DNA from: Phenylobacterium sp.
GTDB taxonomy: Bacteria > Pseudomonadota > Alphaproteobacteria > Caulobacterales > Caulobacteraceae
NCBI GenBank assembly: GCA_004799545.1
Contig: SSMU01000026.1
Span: 1-64,000 of the forward strand
Direction: 5' to 3'
Length of the DNA stretch: 64,000 nt
Each line of letters begins with the position of its first letter. Position 1 is the first letter of the stretch. The notes under the pieces were generated by a model. That model did no database searches, had not been told where the DNA came from, and worked only from the letters and a program-made list of their open reading frames with translations. The position numbers and the translations under genes were made by a program. This document shows positions 20,031 to 27,865 of this stretch, piece by piece.

Positions 20031-21245
20031 GTGAGCTTGCCGAATCGCTGGCGATTCCAGGAATGGATCGGCCGCAACGACCCGTCCGAGACCTCGCCGA
20101 TCGTGATCGGCGGCTGCGGGTCGAGCGGCACCACCCTGGTCCGCCACATCCTCGACCGGCATCCGGCGATCTTCTGCGGGCCGGAGAGCACCCTCTTCCT
20201 GACCCGGATATCCTCGCCCGCGGAGCTCGCCGACCGGTTCGGTTTCGACCTGCCGGAGGTGTCGCGCTGGCGCCGCCTCAGCCGCTCCCGCGTCGAGTTC
20301 ATCGAGCGCTTCCAGCGCGCCTGCCTGGCGCGCAGCGGCAAGCAGCTGTGGGCCGACAAGACGCCGGAGAACCTGCGCTGCTTCCACGCCATCCGCAGGC
20401 GCTTCCCTCAGGCGAAGTTCGTGCACGTGATCCGCGACGGCCGCGACGTGGCCTGCTCCCTGCGCCAGGCCCGCTGGATGCGGCTGGAGAAGATCACCGG
20501 CGACGCCGACCGCGCCTCGCCCCAGGCCCTGGAGGCCTGCATCCGCTACTGGGCCGAGCGGGTGCGGTTCGGCCGCTCGCTGGCCGGCGATCCGCGCTAC
20601 CACGAGATCCGCTACGAAGACCTGCTCAGCCGGCCCGAGGCCACCCTGCGCGGCCTCACGGCCTTCCTGGGCGTCGACTGGGACCCGGCCCTGCTGCGCG
20701 CCGACGACGGGGCCTCCGAGCGCGGCGCACGTTCGCTCTTCCAGTCCTCGGTCGGCCGGTGGCGCGACGAGCTGTCCGCGGGTGACGCGGAGATCATCGA
20801 CCGCCACGCCGGCGACCTGCTGGCGGAGCTGGACTACGCCGACGGCGCCGACTGGGCCGGGGGGCTTCCCGCCGTGGCGCGGCCGCGACGTGCGCAGGCC
20901 GCCAACGGCGCGCCGCTTTCGCTTCGCCAGCGCGGCGTCAAGGCGCTGAAGCAGCTGCGCCGCGACGCCTATGCCGCCTGGTTCGCCCTGCTCGACCGGC
21001 GCTTCCCGCACCTCGGCCGGCTGCTGGGCGTCCTGGCCCTCGTCTACCTGGTCATGCCGTTCGACCTGATCCCGGACCGCACCCCGGTGTTCGGCTACAT
21101 GGACGACGCGGCGGCCCTGGTGCTGGCGGCCGGCCTGATCAAGTGGCTCGCGCCCGCCGGCCTGTGGAGCGAGCAGCGCCACGCCGCGGCCCTGCATCTC
21201 AGCCGCCACATCTGGGCGATCGGCCCGCGTGAGGCCCGCGCCTAG
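20031..21245 (+). CDS. Sulfotransferase fused to a DUF1232 (YkvA-like) domain
   Basis: Start is a GTG at 20031 preceded by GGGAGGG; the frame is open further upstream without family-like sequence. Residues 1-270 form a PAPS-dependent sulfotransferase: phosphosulfate loop VIGGCGSSGTTLVRHI (25-40), ADKTPENLRCFHAIRRRFP, and the 3'-phosphate motif KFVHVIRDGRDVACSLRQA (129-147). After a linker, residues about 325-373 are a DUF1232 domain, with LVYLVMPFDLIPDRTPVFGY and DDAAALVLAAG. DUF1232 is usually a stand-alone small membrane protein. The fusion suggests that the transferase is tethered to the membrane through its C-terminus. Acceptor unknown. 404 residues. Confidence 0.85.
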   Translation: MSLPNRWRFQEWIGRNDPSETSPIVIGGCGSSGTTLVRHILDRHPAIFCGPESTLFLTRISSPAELADRFGFDLPEVSRWRRLSRSRVEFIERFQRACLARSGKQLWADKTPENLRCFHAIRRRFPQAKFVHVIRDGRDVACSLRQARWMRLEKITGDADRASPQALEACIRYWAERVRFGRSLAGDPRYHEIRYEDLLSRPEATLRGLTAFLGVDWDPALLRADDGASERGARSLFQSSVGRWRDELSAGDAEIIDRHAGDLLAELDYADGADWAGGLPAVARPRRAQAANGAPLSLRQRGVKALKQLRRDAYAAWFALLDRRFPHLGRLLGVLALVYLVMPFDLIPDRTPVFGYMDDAAALVLAAGLIKWLAPAGLWSEQRHAAALHLSRHIWAIGPREARA

Positions 21246-21298
21246 GGCAAAGCCGCCCCCTCGCCGGGCGCGGCCGGATCAGCCTAGTCTCGGCGTCC

Positions 21299-21790
21299 AT
21301 GAAGACGCTGCTCATCGTCTGGCATTCGCGGACCGGGGCCGCGCGGCAGATGGCCGAGGCCGCCGCCCGCGCGGCCAGGCCCGAGGCGGGTCTCACCACG
21401 CGCCTGGTGGCCGCCACCGACGTGCAGCCTCAGGACCTGCTGGCGGCCGACGGCTATCTGTTCGCCTGCCCGGAGAACCTGGCGTCCATGTCGGGGGCGA
21501 TGAAGGAGATGTTCGACAGGACCTACTATCCCTGCCTGGAGCGGCTGAACGGCCGGCCCTACGCCGTCCTGATCGCCGCCGGCAGCGACGGGGAAGGCGC
21601 GGCCCGCCAGATCGCCCGCATCGCCACGGGCTGGCGGCTGAAGGCCATTGCCGAACCGCTGATCTTCAACACCAACGCCCAGACGCCGGACGCCATCCTG
21701 GCGGAGAAGACGCTCTCCGCGGCAGAGCTCACGCCCTGCGCCGAGCTGGGCGCGGCGATGGCGGCGGGCCTGGCGCTTGGCGTGTTCTGA
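21299..21790 (+). CDS. Flavodoxin-like / NAD(P)H-dependent reductase family protein
   Basis: A 163-residue protein starting LLIVWHSRTGAARQMAEAA, the FMN phosphate loop of flavodoxin-like folds, with AADGYLFACPENLASMSGAM and AVLIAAGSDGEGAARQIARI as the other flavin-contact loops. No membrane segment. Likely a small electron carrier or quinone/flavin reductase; partner unknown. It begins 53 bp after the sulfotransferase gene on the same strand. Confidence 0.75.
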   Translation: MKTLLIVWHSRTGAARQMAEAAARAARPEAGLTTRLVAATDVQPQDLLAADGYLFACPENLASMSGAMKEMFDRTYYPCLERLNGRPYAVLIAAGSDGEGAARQIARIATGWRLKAIAEPLIFNTNAQTPDAILAEKTLSAAELTPCAELGAAMAAGLALGVF

Positions 21791-21801
21791 ACGACCTGAG
21801 C

Positions 21802-21993
21802 CTAGGCGCGCCGCAGCTGTTGGACGCAGGCCCTGAGCAGGGCGGTCTGCGCGGTCGTGGTCCCGCCGGCCTTGAGCTCCTGCAGGGCGCCTTCGAGCGG
21901 CTCGCCGCGGTGGCGGGCGCCCAGCTTCCAGACCTCGGCGCGGATTTCCGCGGCAGACGGCGCGAGCCCGTCAAGCCAGCTGAAGATGCCCAT
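21802..21993 (-). CDS. Small protein of unknown function (63 aa)
   Basis: Not recognised. Predicted protein starts GIFSWLDGLAPSAAEIRAEV and is mostly helical and hydrophilic, ending [21 protein letters not shown]-like site lies upstream of the ATG at 21993. Codon use is typical of the region (G/C third positions). It is the last of three small minus-strand genes (to 22517) and converges on the flavodoxin-like gene, 11 bp away. Confidence 0.6.
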   Translation of the reverse strand: MGIFSWLDGLAPSAAEIRAEVWKLGARHRGEPLEGALQELKAGGTTTAQTALLRACVQQLRRA

Positions 21994-22008
21994 GGCCCTA
22001 CATCTCCC

Positions 22009-22146
22009 TCACGTGCTGCGCGGGTCGGCGTTGGTGCTGCGGCGATCGTTGAGCAGCGCCTTGCGGCCGCCGGGCGCCGCGGAGGAGCGCGGATCGGAGA
22101 GGTCGCGGCGCACGGGCTGCTGGTTGCGGGGGCTGTAGGCTTTCAT
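22009..22146 (-). CDS. Very small protein of unknown function (45 aa)
   Basis: ATG at 22146 with AAAGG about 7 bases before it, stop TGA at 22009-22011. The product begins MKAYSPRNQQPVRRDLSD and ends in NADPRST: a basic, Arg- and Ser-rich, likely disordered peptide. The codon third positions are almost all G or C. Not recognised; the evidence is the ribosome site, codon bias and placement between two other small same-strand genes. Confidence 0.45.
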   Translation of the reverse strand: MKAYSPRNQQPVRRDLSDPRSSAAPGGRKALLNDRRSTNADPRST

Positions 22147-22235
22147 GGGCGACCTTTCAGGTCGGAGGATCAGGTCTTCGCCGCGGCGGGCGCCGCATGG
22201 GTGGACCCAAGCGCCGGACCCCCGGACGAGACCGC

Positions 22236-22517
22236 TCAGGTCTTGGAGCGCTTGGCCTTGGCCGGGGCCTTGGCTGGAGCCTTGGCCGCGACCTTGGGAC
22301 TATGCGGCACGACCACGTCTCCGGGAATGGCCAGCACCTGGGCCACCCCGCCCCTCGCCTCAACCGCGCGGGCGGCGAAGGAGGCGGCGTTGACGGCCTG
22401 GTCGCGGCTCGCGTAGTCGCCGTAGAACACATTGTCCCGGGTGATGAACCAGGTCTTGCCCCGCTGGCCCAGCCGGAAGACGGAGCTGCGCACCGGGGTG
22501 CCGTCGTTGAAGCTCAT
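22236..22517 (-). CDS. Small protein of unknown function with basic Ala/Lys tail (93 aa)
   Basis: The body (FRLGQRGKTWFITRDNVFYG ... SRDQAVNAASFAARAVEARG) has an aromatic beta-strand start and an alpha helix; this loosely resembles DUF2188-type small proteins. The C-terminus is a Lys/Ala/Pro repeat (KVAAKAPAKAPAKAKRSKT), as in nucleic-acid-binding tails. A DNA-associated role is only a guess. Start at 22517; no strong ribosome site seen. Confidence 0.6.
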   Translation of the reverse strand: MSFNDGTPVRSSVFRLGQRGKTWFITRDNVFYGDYASRDQAVNAASFAARAVEARGGVAQVLAIPGDVVVPHSPKVAAKAPAKAPAKAKRSKT

Positions 22518-22756
22518 GAGCGGGCCGCCAGGACGTGCGGGAGGAAGGGCGCCGCGGGAGCGGCGGCCGCGCAGGCCAAGTGGGCTGCAAACAAGACCGA
22601 CATAGGAGCTGTCTCAAGGGACGCCGCGTCGGGGATGATCGACCGCTTCGTCGGCGGCACACGCCCGACGGCGCACGCCATGGCTATGGGCCCTTTCCGG
22701 CGAATTAGCCAGCACCGCCCGGGATTTGGCCCGCAAGAGGGCGCGGCCTTGCCCTA
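22518..22756. other. Intergenic stretch before the cbs repeats
   Basis: About 240 bp, GC-rich, between the divergent small gene at 22517 and the hairpin cluster at 22757. Frames here are open by composition, but none has a ribosome site or recognisable product. No clear promoter seen. Confidence 0.5.
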
Positions 22757-22805
22757 GACCCTGTCCCGCTTGGCTTGAATCAAGCCAAGCGGGATGAACA
22801 GGGTC
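22757..22805. repeat. Inverted repeat upstream of the cystathionine beta-synthase gene
   Basis: Arms GACCCTGT (22757-22764) and ACAGGGTC (22798-22805) enclose a near-perfect palindrome of 14-base arms (22765-22793, CCCGCTTGGCTTGA and its complement) around a single A. Same style as the repeat at 11076. Confidence 0.7.
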
Positions 22806-22821
22806 GTCCGCTCTTCGTTGA

Positions 22822-22870
22822 GAGCCCTTTTTGTCCACTCACGATGATCCATCGTGAGTGGAAAGGGCTC
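22822..22870. repeat. Second inverted repeat upstream of the cystathionine beta-synthase gene
   Basis: GAGCCCTTT (22822-22830) pairs with AAAGGGCTC (22862-22870), and CCACTCACGATG (22835-22846) with CATCGTGAGTGG (22850-22861), giving a stem of about 21 pairs. With the hairpin at 22757 it forms a tandem. It makes starts earlier than 22871 for the downstream gene unlikely. Confidence 0.7.
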
Positions 22871-23009
22871 CGGACGCTGCAGCGCAGCAAGGATTTTGCG
22901 CCTTGCCTGCCGGTTTGCGCTGATGTCTACCAGCCGCGGCCGGGCGGCGCGCAATCCACGGCCGCCGCGCCTGGCCAAAGCCGGCCCCCAAGGAAGCCCC
23001 GAGGACGAC

Positions 23010-24398
23010 GTGACCGACCAGCCGACGCCCCCCGTGGTCTCCTCCGCCCTCGACCTGATCGGCCGCACCCCGATGCTGGAGCTGACCGGGTTCGACACCG
23101 GCCCGTGTCGCCTCTTCGTCAAGCTGGAGAGCGCCAATCCGGGCGGTTCGATCAAGGACCGCATCGCCCGTTCGATGATCGCGGCGGCGGAGGCCGACGG
23201 CAGCCTCAAGCCCGGCGGCACCATCGTCGAGGCCACCGCCGGCAACACCGGCCTGGGCCTGGCGCAGGTGGGCATCCTCAAGGGCTACAAGCTGCTCCTC
23301 GTCGTGCCCGACAAGATGGCCCGCGAGAAGATCCAGCACCTGCGGGCCATGGGCGTCGACGTCCGCATCACCCGCTCCGACGTCGGCAAGGGCCACGCCG
23401 AATACTACCAGGACATGGCCGCCGGGATCGCCGCCAAGCTGAACAACGCCGTCTACATCAACCAGTTCGAGAACCCGGCCAATCCGCAGGCCCACGAGGA
23501 CACCACGGGCCCGGAGATCCTCAAGCAGATGGAGGGCGATGTCGACGCCGTGGTGGTCGGCGTCGGCTCCGGCGGCACGCTCACCGGGCTCGGCCGGTTC
23601 TTCGCCAGGGCCTCGCCGAAGACCGCCATGATCCTGGCCGACCCGGTGGGCTCGATCCTGGCCCCGCTGGTCGAGCGCGGCGAGACGGTGGAGCCCGGCT
23701 CCTGGGTGATCGAGGGGATCGGCGAGGACTTCATCCCCAAGAACTGCGACCTCGACTTCGTCAAGAAGGCCTACGAGATCCCCGACAGCGAGAGCATCGC
23801 CACCGCGCGGCTGCTGCTGACCAAGGCCGGCATCCTGGGCGGCTCGTCCTCCGGCACGCTGCTAGCCGGGGCCCTGCGCTACTGCCGCGAGCAGACCGAG
23901 CCGAAACGGGTGGTGACCCTGGTCTGCGACACCGGCTCCCGCTACCTCTCCAAGGTCTACAACGACAGCTGGGTGGTCGAGCAGGGCCTGGTGGACCGTC
24001 AGCTGCACGGCGACCTCCGGGACCTGATCGCCCGCGGCGCCTCCTCCGGCGAGACGGTGACGGTGGGCCCCGGCGACACCCTGCTCACCGCCTACAACCG
24101 CATGCGCCAGGCCGACGTCAGCCAGCTGCCGGTGATCGACGACGGCCGGCTGATCGGCCTGGTGGACGAGAGCGACCTCCTGGAAGCCGTCGAGGACCGC
24201 CGCACCGACGCCCGCTTCCGCCAACCGGTCTCCACCGCCATGACCGCCAAGCTCTCCACCCTGCAGGCCAACGAGCCGCTGGACGCCCTGCTGCCGATCT
24301 TCGAGCGCGACCAGGTCGCCATCGTCATGGACGGCAAGGAGTTCCTCGGCCTGATCACCCGCATCGATCTCATCAACTCCCTGAGGCGCCAGGCTTGA
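23010..24398 (+). CDS. Cystathionine beta-synthase
   Basis: PLP enzyme joining homocysteine and serine to cystathionine (first step of reverse transsulfuration). About 462 residues from a GTG at 23010 (TDQPTPPVVSSALDLIGRTP); an ATG at 22923 is possible. The PLP lysine is K49 in NPGGSIKDRIA; the phosphate loop is EATAGNTGLGLAQ; the Ser/Gly region is VVGVGSGGTLTGLGRFF. Residues about 340-462 form two CBS domains (PGDTLLTAYNRMRQADVSQL, DARFRQPVSTAMTAKLSTLQ), as in eukaryotic CBS but lacking its haem-binding N-terminus. It overlaps the next gene by TTGA, pairing it with a gamma-lyase. Without the CBS domains it could have been cysteine synthase; the pairing supports CBS. Confidence 0.9.
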   Translation: MTDQPTPPVVSSALDLIGRTPMLELTGFDTGPCRLFVKLESANPGGSIKDRIARSMIAAAEADGSLKPGGTIVEATAGNTGLGLAQVGILKGYKLLLVVPDKMAREKIQHLRAMGVDVRITRSDVGKGHAEYYQDMAAGIAAKLNNAVYINQFENPANPQAHEDTTGPEILKQMEGDVDAVVVGVGSGGTLTGLGRFFARASPKTAMILADPVGSILAPLVERGETVEPGSWVIEGIGEDFIPKNCDLDFVKKAYEIPDSESIATARLLLTKAGILGGSSSGTLLAGALRYCREQTEPKRVVTLVCDTGSRYLSKVYNDSWVVEQGLVDRQLHGDLRDLIARGASSGETVTVGPGDTLLTAYNRMRQADVSQLPVIDDGRLIGLVDESDLLEAVEDRRTDARFRQPVSTAMTAKLSTLQANEPLDALLPIFERDQVAIVMDGKEFLGLITRIDLINSLRRQA

Positions 24399-25600
24399 CC
24401 GACGACACCCATCCCAAGGGCCAGGGCAAAGGCAAGAACCGCCTCGACTTCGCCACCCGGGCGATCCACGGCGGCCAGCATCACGACCCCTCCACCGGCG
24501 CCGTGATGGTGCCGATCTACGCCACCTCGACCTACGCCCAGACCTCGCCCGGGGTGCACCAGGGCTTCGAATATTCCCGCAGCCACAACCCGACGCGGTT
24601 CGCCGTCGAGCGCGCCATCGCCGACCTGGAGAGCGGGACCCGCGGCTACGCCTTCGCCTCCGGCCTGGCGGCCATCGCCACCCTGCTGGACGTGCTGGAC
24701 GCCGGCGACCACGTGATCGCCTCGGAGGACCTCTACGGCGGCTCGTTTAGGCTGTTCGACAAGGTGCGCAGGCGCTCGGCCGGCCTGGCGTTCAGCTTCG
24801 TCGACCTGGCGGACCTCAGCGCCGTCGAGGCGGCGATCACGCCGAAGACCCGGATGATCTGGGCCGAGACGCCGACCAACCCCCTGCTCCGCCTGGCGGA
24901 CCTCCAAGCCATCGCCAAGCTCGCAAAGGCCCGCGGCCTGATCGCCGCGGCCGACAACACCTTCGCCAGCCCCTACATCCAGCGGCCGCTGGAGCTGGGC
25001 TTCGACGTGGTCATGCACTCGACCACCAAATACATCGGCGGCCACTCCGACGTGGTCGGCGGCGCCCTGGTGGTCGGCGAGAACGCGGACCTGCAAGAGA
25101 AGCTGACTTTCCTTCAAAACGCGGTGGGCGCCGTGGCCTCGCCGTTCGACAGCTTCCTGACGCTCCGCGGCCTGAAGACCCTGTCGCTCCGCATGCAGCG
25201 GCACTGCGAGAACGGCCTGGCCATCGCCAGCTGGCTGGAGGGCCGCCAAGGCGTCGCGCACGGGGGCGTGGCCCAGGTGATCTATCCGGGCCTCGCCAGC
25301 CACCCGCAGCACGACCTCGCCAAGCGCCAGATGCACGGCTTCGGCGGCATGATCTCGGTGGTCCTCGACCGCGACCTGGCCGGCACGCGCGCGGCGCTGG
25401 AGCGTTTCCAGCTGTTCACCCTCGCCGAAAGCCTGGGCGGGGTGGAGAGCCTGGTCGAGCACCCGGCGATCATGACCCACGCCTCCATCCCCGCCGAGAC
25501 CCGCGCCCGCATCGGCATCGCAGACTCGCTGATCCGCCTCTCGGTCGGCGTCGAAGCGGCGGAAGACCTGATCGCCGACCTGGAGCAGGCGCTGGGCTGA
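24395..25600 (+). CDS. Cystathionine gamma-lyase / gamma-synthase family PLP enzyme
   Basis: Cys/Met metabolism PLP enzyme of 401 residues, probably splitting cystathionine to cysteine. Starts with TTG at 24395, overlapping the upstream stop as TTGA, so translation is coupled. Key features: ATRAIHGGQHHDPSTGAVMV, EYSRSHNPTRFAVERAIADL, FASGLAAIATLLDVLDAGDH, AADNTFASPYIQRPLELG and the PLP lysine K212 in STTKYIGGHSD; C-terminal ESLGGVESLVEHPAIMTH. Beta-lyases and gamma-synthases are close relatives. The partner gene cystathionine beta-synthase argues for the gamma-lyase role, i.e. homocysteine to cysteine. Confidence 0.88.
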   Translation: MTDDTHPKGQGKGKNRLDFATRAIHGGQHHDPSTGAVMVPIYATSTYAQTSPGVHQGFEYSRSHNPTRFAVERAIADLESGTRGYAFASGLAAIATLLDVLDAGDHVIASEDLYGGSFRLFDKVRRRSAGLAFSFVDLADLSAVEAAITPKTRMIWAETPTNPLLRLADLQAIAKLAKARGLIAAADNTFASPYIQRPLELGFDVVMHSTTKYIGGHSDVVGGALVVGENADLQEKLTFLQNAVGAVASPFDSFLTLRGLKTLSLRMQRHCENGLAIASWLEGRQGVAHGGVAQVIYPGLASHPQHDLAKRQMHGFGGMISVVLDRDLAGTRAALERFQLFTLAESLGGVESLVEHPAIMTHASIPAETRARIGIADSLIRLSVGVEAAEDLIADLEQALG

Positions 25601-25622
25601 GGCCGCGCCGCGAGTTTTTTTC

Positions 25623-25759
25623 AGCCACGAACCCACACGAAAAACACGAACGCGCCCTGCGCGCGGTAGCGCGCGAGATCGCCCCGCGGCCTTGGATTCG
25701 ATCGCGCCTGCGGCGCAGCCAGCGCCGACCGTTCGTGTTTTTCGTGTGGGTTCGTGGCT
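25623..25759. repeat. 137-bp element with perfect 30-bp terminal inverted repeats
   Basis: The 30 bases at 25623-25652 (beginning AGCCACGAACCCACACG) are the exact reverse complement of 25730-25759 (ending GGGTTCGTGGCT). The 77-bp interior is GC-rich with no open reading frame of note. A T-run precedes and an A-run follows the element. This is MITE-like in form or could work as a bidirectional terminator between the convergent gamma-lyase and Gre-like genes. Confidence 0.8.
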
Positions 25760-25809
25760 AAAAATCGGAAGCCGCCGCCAACGCGGTGCGGCCGGACCGG
25801 ACGCCCCCC

Positions 25810-26289
25810 TTACCGCACGCCCACGATCTCCACCTCCGCCCCATTCACCCGCGCCTCATCCCCCACCGACTTGCCCAGCAAGGCCGCGGCCAACGGCGAC
25901 ACGTACGACACGCTCCCCCGCGCCGGGTCGGCCTCGTCCTCGCCGACGATGCGGTAAGCCTGGCGGCGGCCGTCGTCGCGTTCGAACTCGACGGTGCGGC
26001 CGAACAGCACCTTGGCGGGATCTCCGGCCGGCTCGGTGAGCTGGGCCGTGGCGCGGCGCGCCGACCAGTAGCGCAGGTCGCGGGTGGCCCTGGCCATGGC
26101 GGTGCGGTCCTGGGCGATGCCGCCCTTCTCCTGGGCGGCGGCGTAGGCGGCCCGCGCGGCGGCCAGCTCCGCCTCGATGGCCGCGAGGCCGGAGGCGGTG
26201 ACCAGGTTGGGATGCGGCGAGACGGGACGGTCCGGCAGGTTGGCGGCCTGGGACTCGTAGTCCTCCTCACGGGTGAAGGCGACGGCCAT
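25810..26289 (-). CDS. GreA/GreB family transcription elongation factor-like protein
   Basis: A 159-residue protein (start 26289, AVAFTREEDYESQAANLPDR). The C-terminal half matches the Gre FKBP-like domain: VLFGRTVEFERDDGRRQAYR, IVGEDEADPARGSVSYVSPL and AAALLGKSVGDEA. The N-terminal half is helical but short (ASGLAAIEAELAAARAAYAA), and contains acidic residues near the turn. Gre proteins rescue backtracked RNA polymerase; related Rnk/short Gre proteins bind polymerase without cleavage. This one seems to keep a coiled coil, so either is possible. Converges on the repeat element. Confidence 0.85.
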   Translation of the reverse strand: MAVAFTREEDYESQAANLPDRPVSPHPNLVTASGLAAIEAELAAARAAYAAAQEKGGIAQDRTAMARATRDLRYWSARRATAQLTEPAGDPAKVLFGRTVEFERDDGRRQAYRIVGEDEADPARGSVSYVSPLAAALLGKSVGDEARVNGAEVEIVGVR

Positions 26290-26335
26290 GGGGGGAATGT
26301 GGGCCCTGCGGGGGGCTAGGGGAAGGCCGCCCGGC

Positions 26336-26722
26336 TCAGGCCGCGCCGTAGGTGAGGTAGCCGCGCTCGACCATGCGGCGCAGCGCATCGTAGGCGGCGG
26401 CCAGTTCCTCGTAGGCCTCGCGCAGGTGGGCCAATTCCTCGATCTGGTCGCGGCTGGGCGGGTGGGCGGTCTGGCTGGACTCCAGGGCGGCGGCGGCCCA
26501 ACGGGCGCGGGCCTGGGCGGCCGCCAGGCCGAGCCGCTGGAAGTGCCCCGCCTCCACGCGGCCGACCACCGCGCCCATCACCTCCTTGTTGGCGACGAAG
26601 GCGGTGTAGTCGATCTGCTCGAGCGCGCCGCGCAGCTGGCGCTGGGCCTTGGCGTCGATCGGATCGTCCGGCTCGAAATGGTCGCCCATGGTGCGGCGCG
26701 CGCCTGAAACTCGGGTGGACAT
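26336..26722 (-). CDS. Conserved-looking helical protein of unknown function (128 aa)
   Basis: Not recognised. Starts at 26722 with GAGGGG just upstream; MGDHFEPDD (26689) is an alternative. All-helical, charged: DAKAQRQLRGALEQIDYTAF, RDQIEELAHLREAYEELAAA. It could be a small cytosolic regulator. It lies 46 bp upstream of the Gre-like gene on the same strand, so they may be co-transcribed. Confidence 0.6.
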   Translation of the reverse strand: MSTRVSGARRTMGDHFEPDDPIDAKAQRQLRGALEQIDYTAFVANKEVMGAVVGRVEAGHFQRLGLAAAQARARWAAAALESSQTAHPPSRDQIEELAHLREAYEELAAAYDALRRMVERGYLTYGAA

Positions 26723-26879
26723 GGAAGCCCCTCGCGGGTCGTTTGGGAGGAACGGTGTAAGCGGGGAAGGCTAAGAAATGTTGAGCGGACCTCCAGCGAG
26801 GGCCGCGAAGCGGCGCCCATTTGTCCCCGAGGCCCAACTGGGTAAGGTCCCAGGTCGACACCGGCTTGGGGAGCTATCG

Positions 26880-27539
26880 ATGAGCCTTCGGACAGCGGGT
26901 CTTGTGCTGGCCTGCGCCCTCAGCCTCGGCATCACCGCCCCAATCCAGGCGCATGCGGGGGCGCAGCAGAGCCCCGGCGCGCTGGCCGGCGACGCCGCCG
27001 ACCACGGCGACTACGCGACCGCGCTTCGTCTGGCTCAGCCTCTGGCGGAACGCGGCGACCCCGAGGGCGAGAACATCATGGGCCTGCTCTACCATTTCGG
27101 TTGGGGCGTGCCGAAGGACCCCGCGAAGGCGGTTTATTGGTATTCCAAGGCCGCCGAGCAGGGCGTCCAGGCGGCGCAGAACAACCTCGGCGGCATCTAC
27201 GCCGATGGCGAGGGCGTTCCGCGGAACTACGAGCTGGCGGTGAAATGGTACCGTGCCGCGGCCGCGACCGGCGCGCTGCAGGCGATGACCAACCTCGGCC
27301 AGATGTACGAGGACGGCCACGGGGTGCCGAAAGACGACAAGACAGCCATCGACTTCTACCGAAAGGCCGCGAGCGCCGGCTACGCGCCGGCGGAATACGA
27401 CCTCGGGCTCATGTACGAGTCGGGTCATGGCGTGCCGCGAGACTGGGCGCAGGCTGCGGGCTGGTACCGCAAGGCGGCGGAGGGGTTCAGGCATCAGGCC
27501 GGGCTCGCGGGGGACATGCCGGACGCGCGGGGGCAATGA
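26880..27539 (+). CDS. Exported Sel1-like repeat protein
   Basis: A 219-residue protein with signal peptide (LRTAGLVLACALSLGITAPI) and four Sel1-type TPR repeats with the pattern G(x)YxxGxGVPxD..A..WYxKAA (for example FGWGVPKDPAKAVYWYSKAA). The repeats form a solenoid for protein binding in the periplasm. ATG at 26880, preceded by GGGGAG. Partner unknown. Confidence 0.9.
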   Translation: MSLRTAGLVLACALSLGITAPIQAHAGAQQSPGALAGDAADHGDYATALRLAQPLAERGDPEGENIMGLLYHFGWGVPKDPAKAVYWYSKAAEQGVQAAQNNLGGIYADGEGVPRNYELAVKWYRAAAATGALQAMTNLGQMYEDGHGVPKDDKTAIDFYRKAASAGYAPAEYDLGLMYESGHGVPRDWAQAAGWYRKAAEGFRHQAGLAGDMPDARGQ

Positions 27540-27865
27540 TGCGGCGGAGGCCGCTCACCCTGCTTGCGCCAACGGCGCTCCAGTCTGCGCAAAGCCAGCC
27601 CTAATCGTAGCCGCCCTAGTGGTTCGGGCTAGGTCAGGTCTTCGCGAGTTGGCGCGCCGCGTCGCATCCCTAGACAACGGCGCTTTGAAGCACCCCCACA
27701 CGCGGGCCGCGGACGTTCCCTGGCCGTTGTCGGCGGAGGAGACGGAGCGCCCCTGCACGAAGTGGCCGTCGGGCAGAACGCGGGCCGGCGCCGAGCAACA
27801 GAGCCCCGATGGACAGGGCGAGCATTCCTGGCCAAGCTCCATCTCAGACAGTGGAGGGGCAGGCG
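27540..27865. other. Intergenic region with a possible decayed minus-strand gene
   Basis: 326 bp without an intact gene. On the minus strand, from about 27826 downwards, the sequence could encode a signal-like start (MLALSIGALLLGAG) in one frame and VLPDGHFVQGRSVSSADNGQ in the next, as though a small exported protein were broken by a frameshift. The similarity is to nothing I recognise, and it may be chance. Confidence 0.25.

Noticed and set aside
22775..24394. Upstream part of a 941-codon plus-strand frame that runs into the gamma-lyase gene
   Set aside because: This part is an out-of-frame shadow of the cystathionine beta-synthase gene (Arg/Pro/Gly-rich). Only the segment from 24395 is real.
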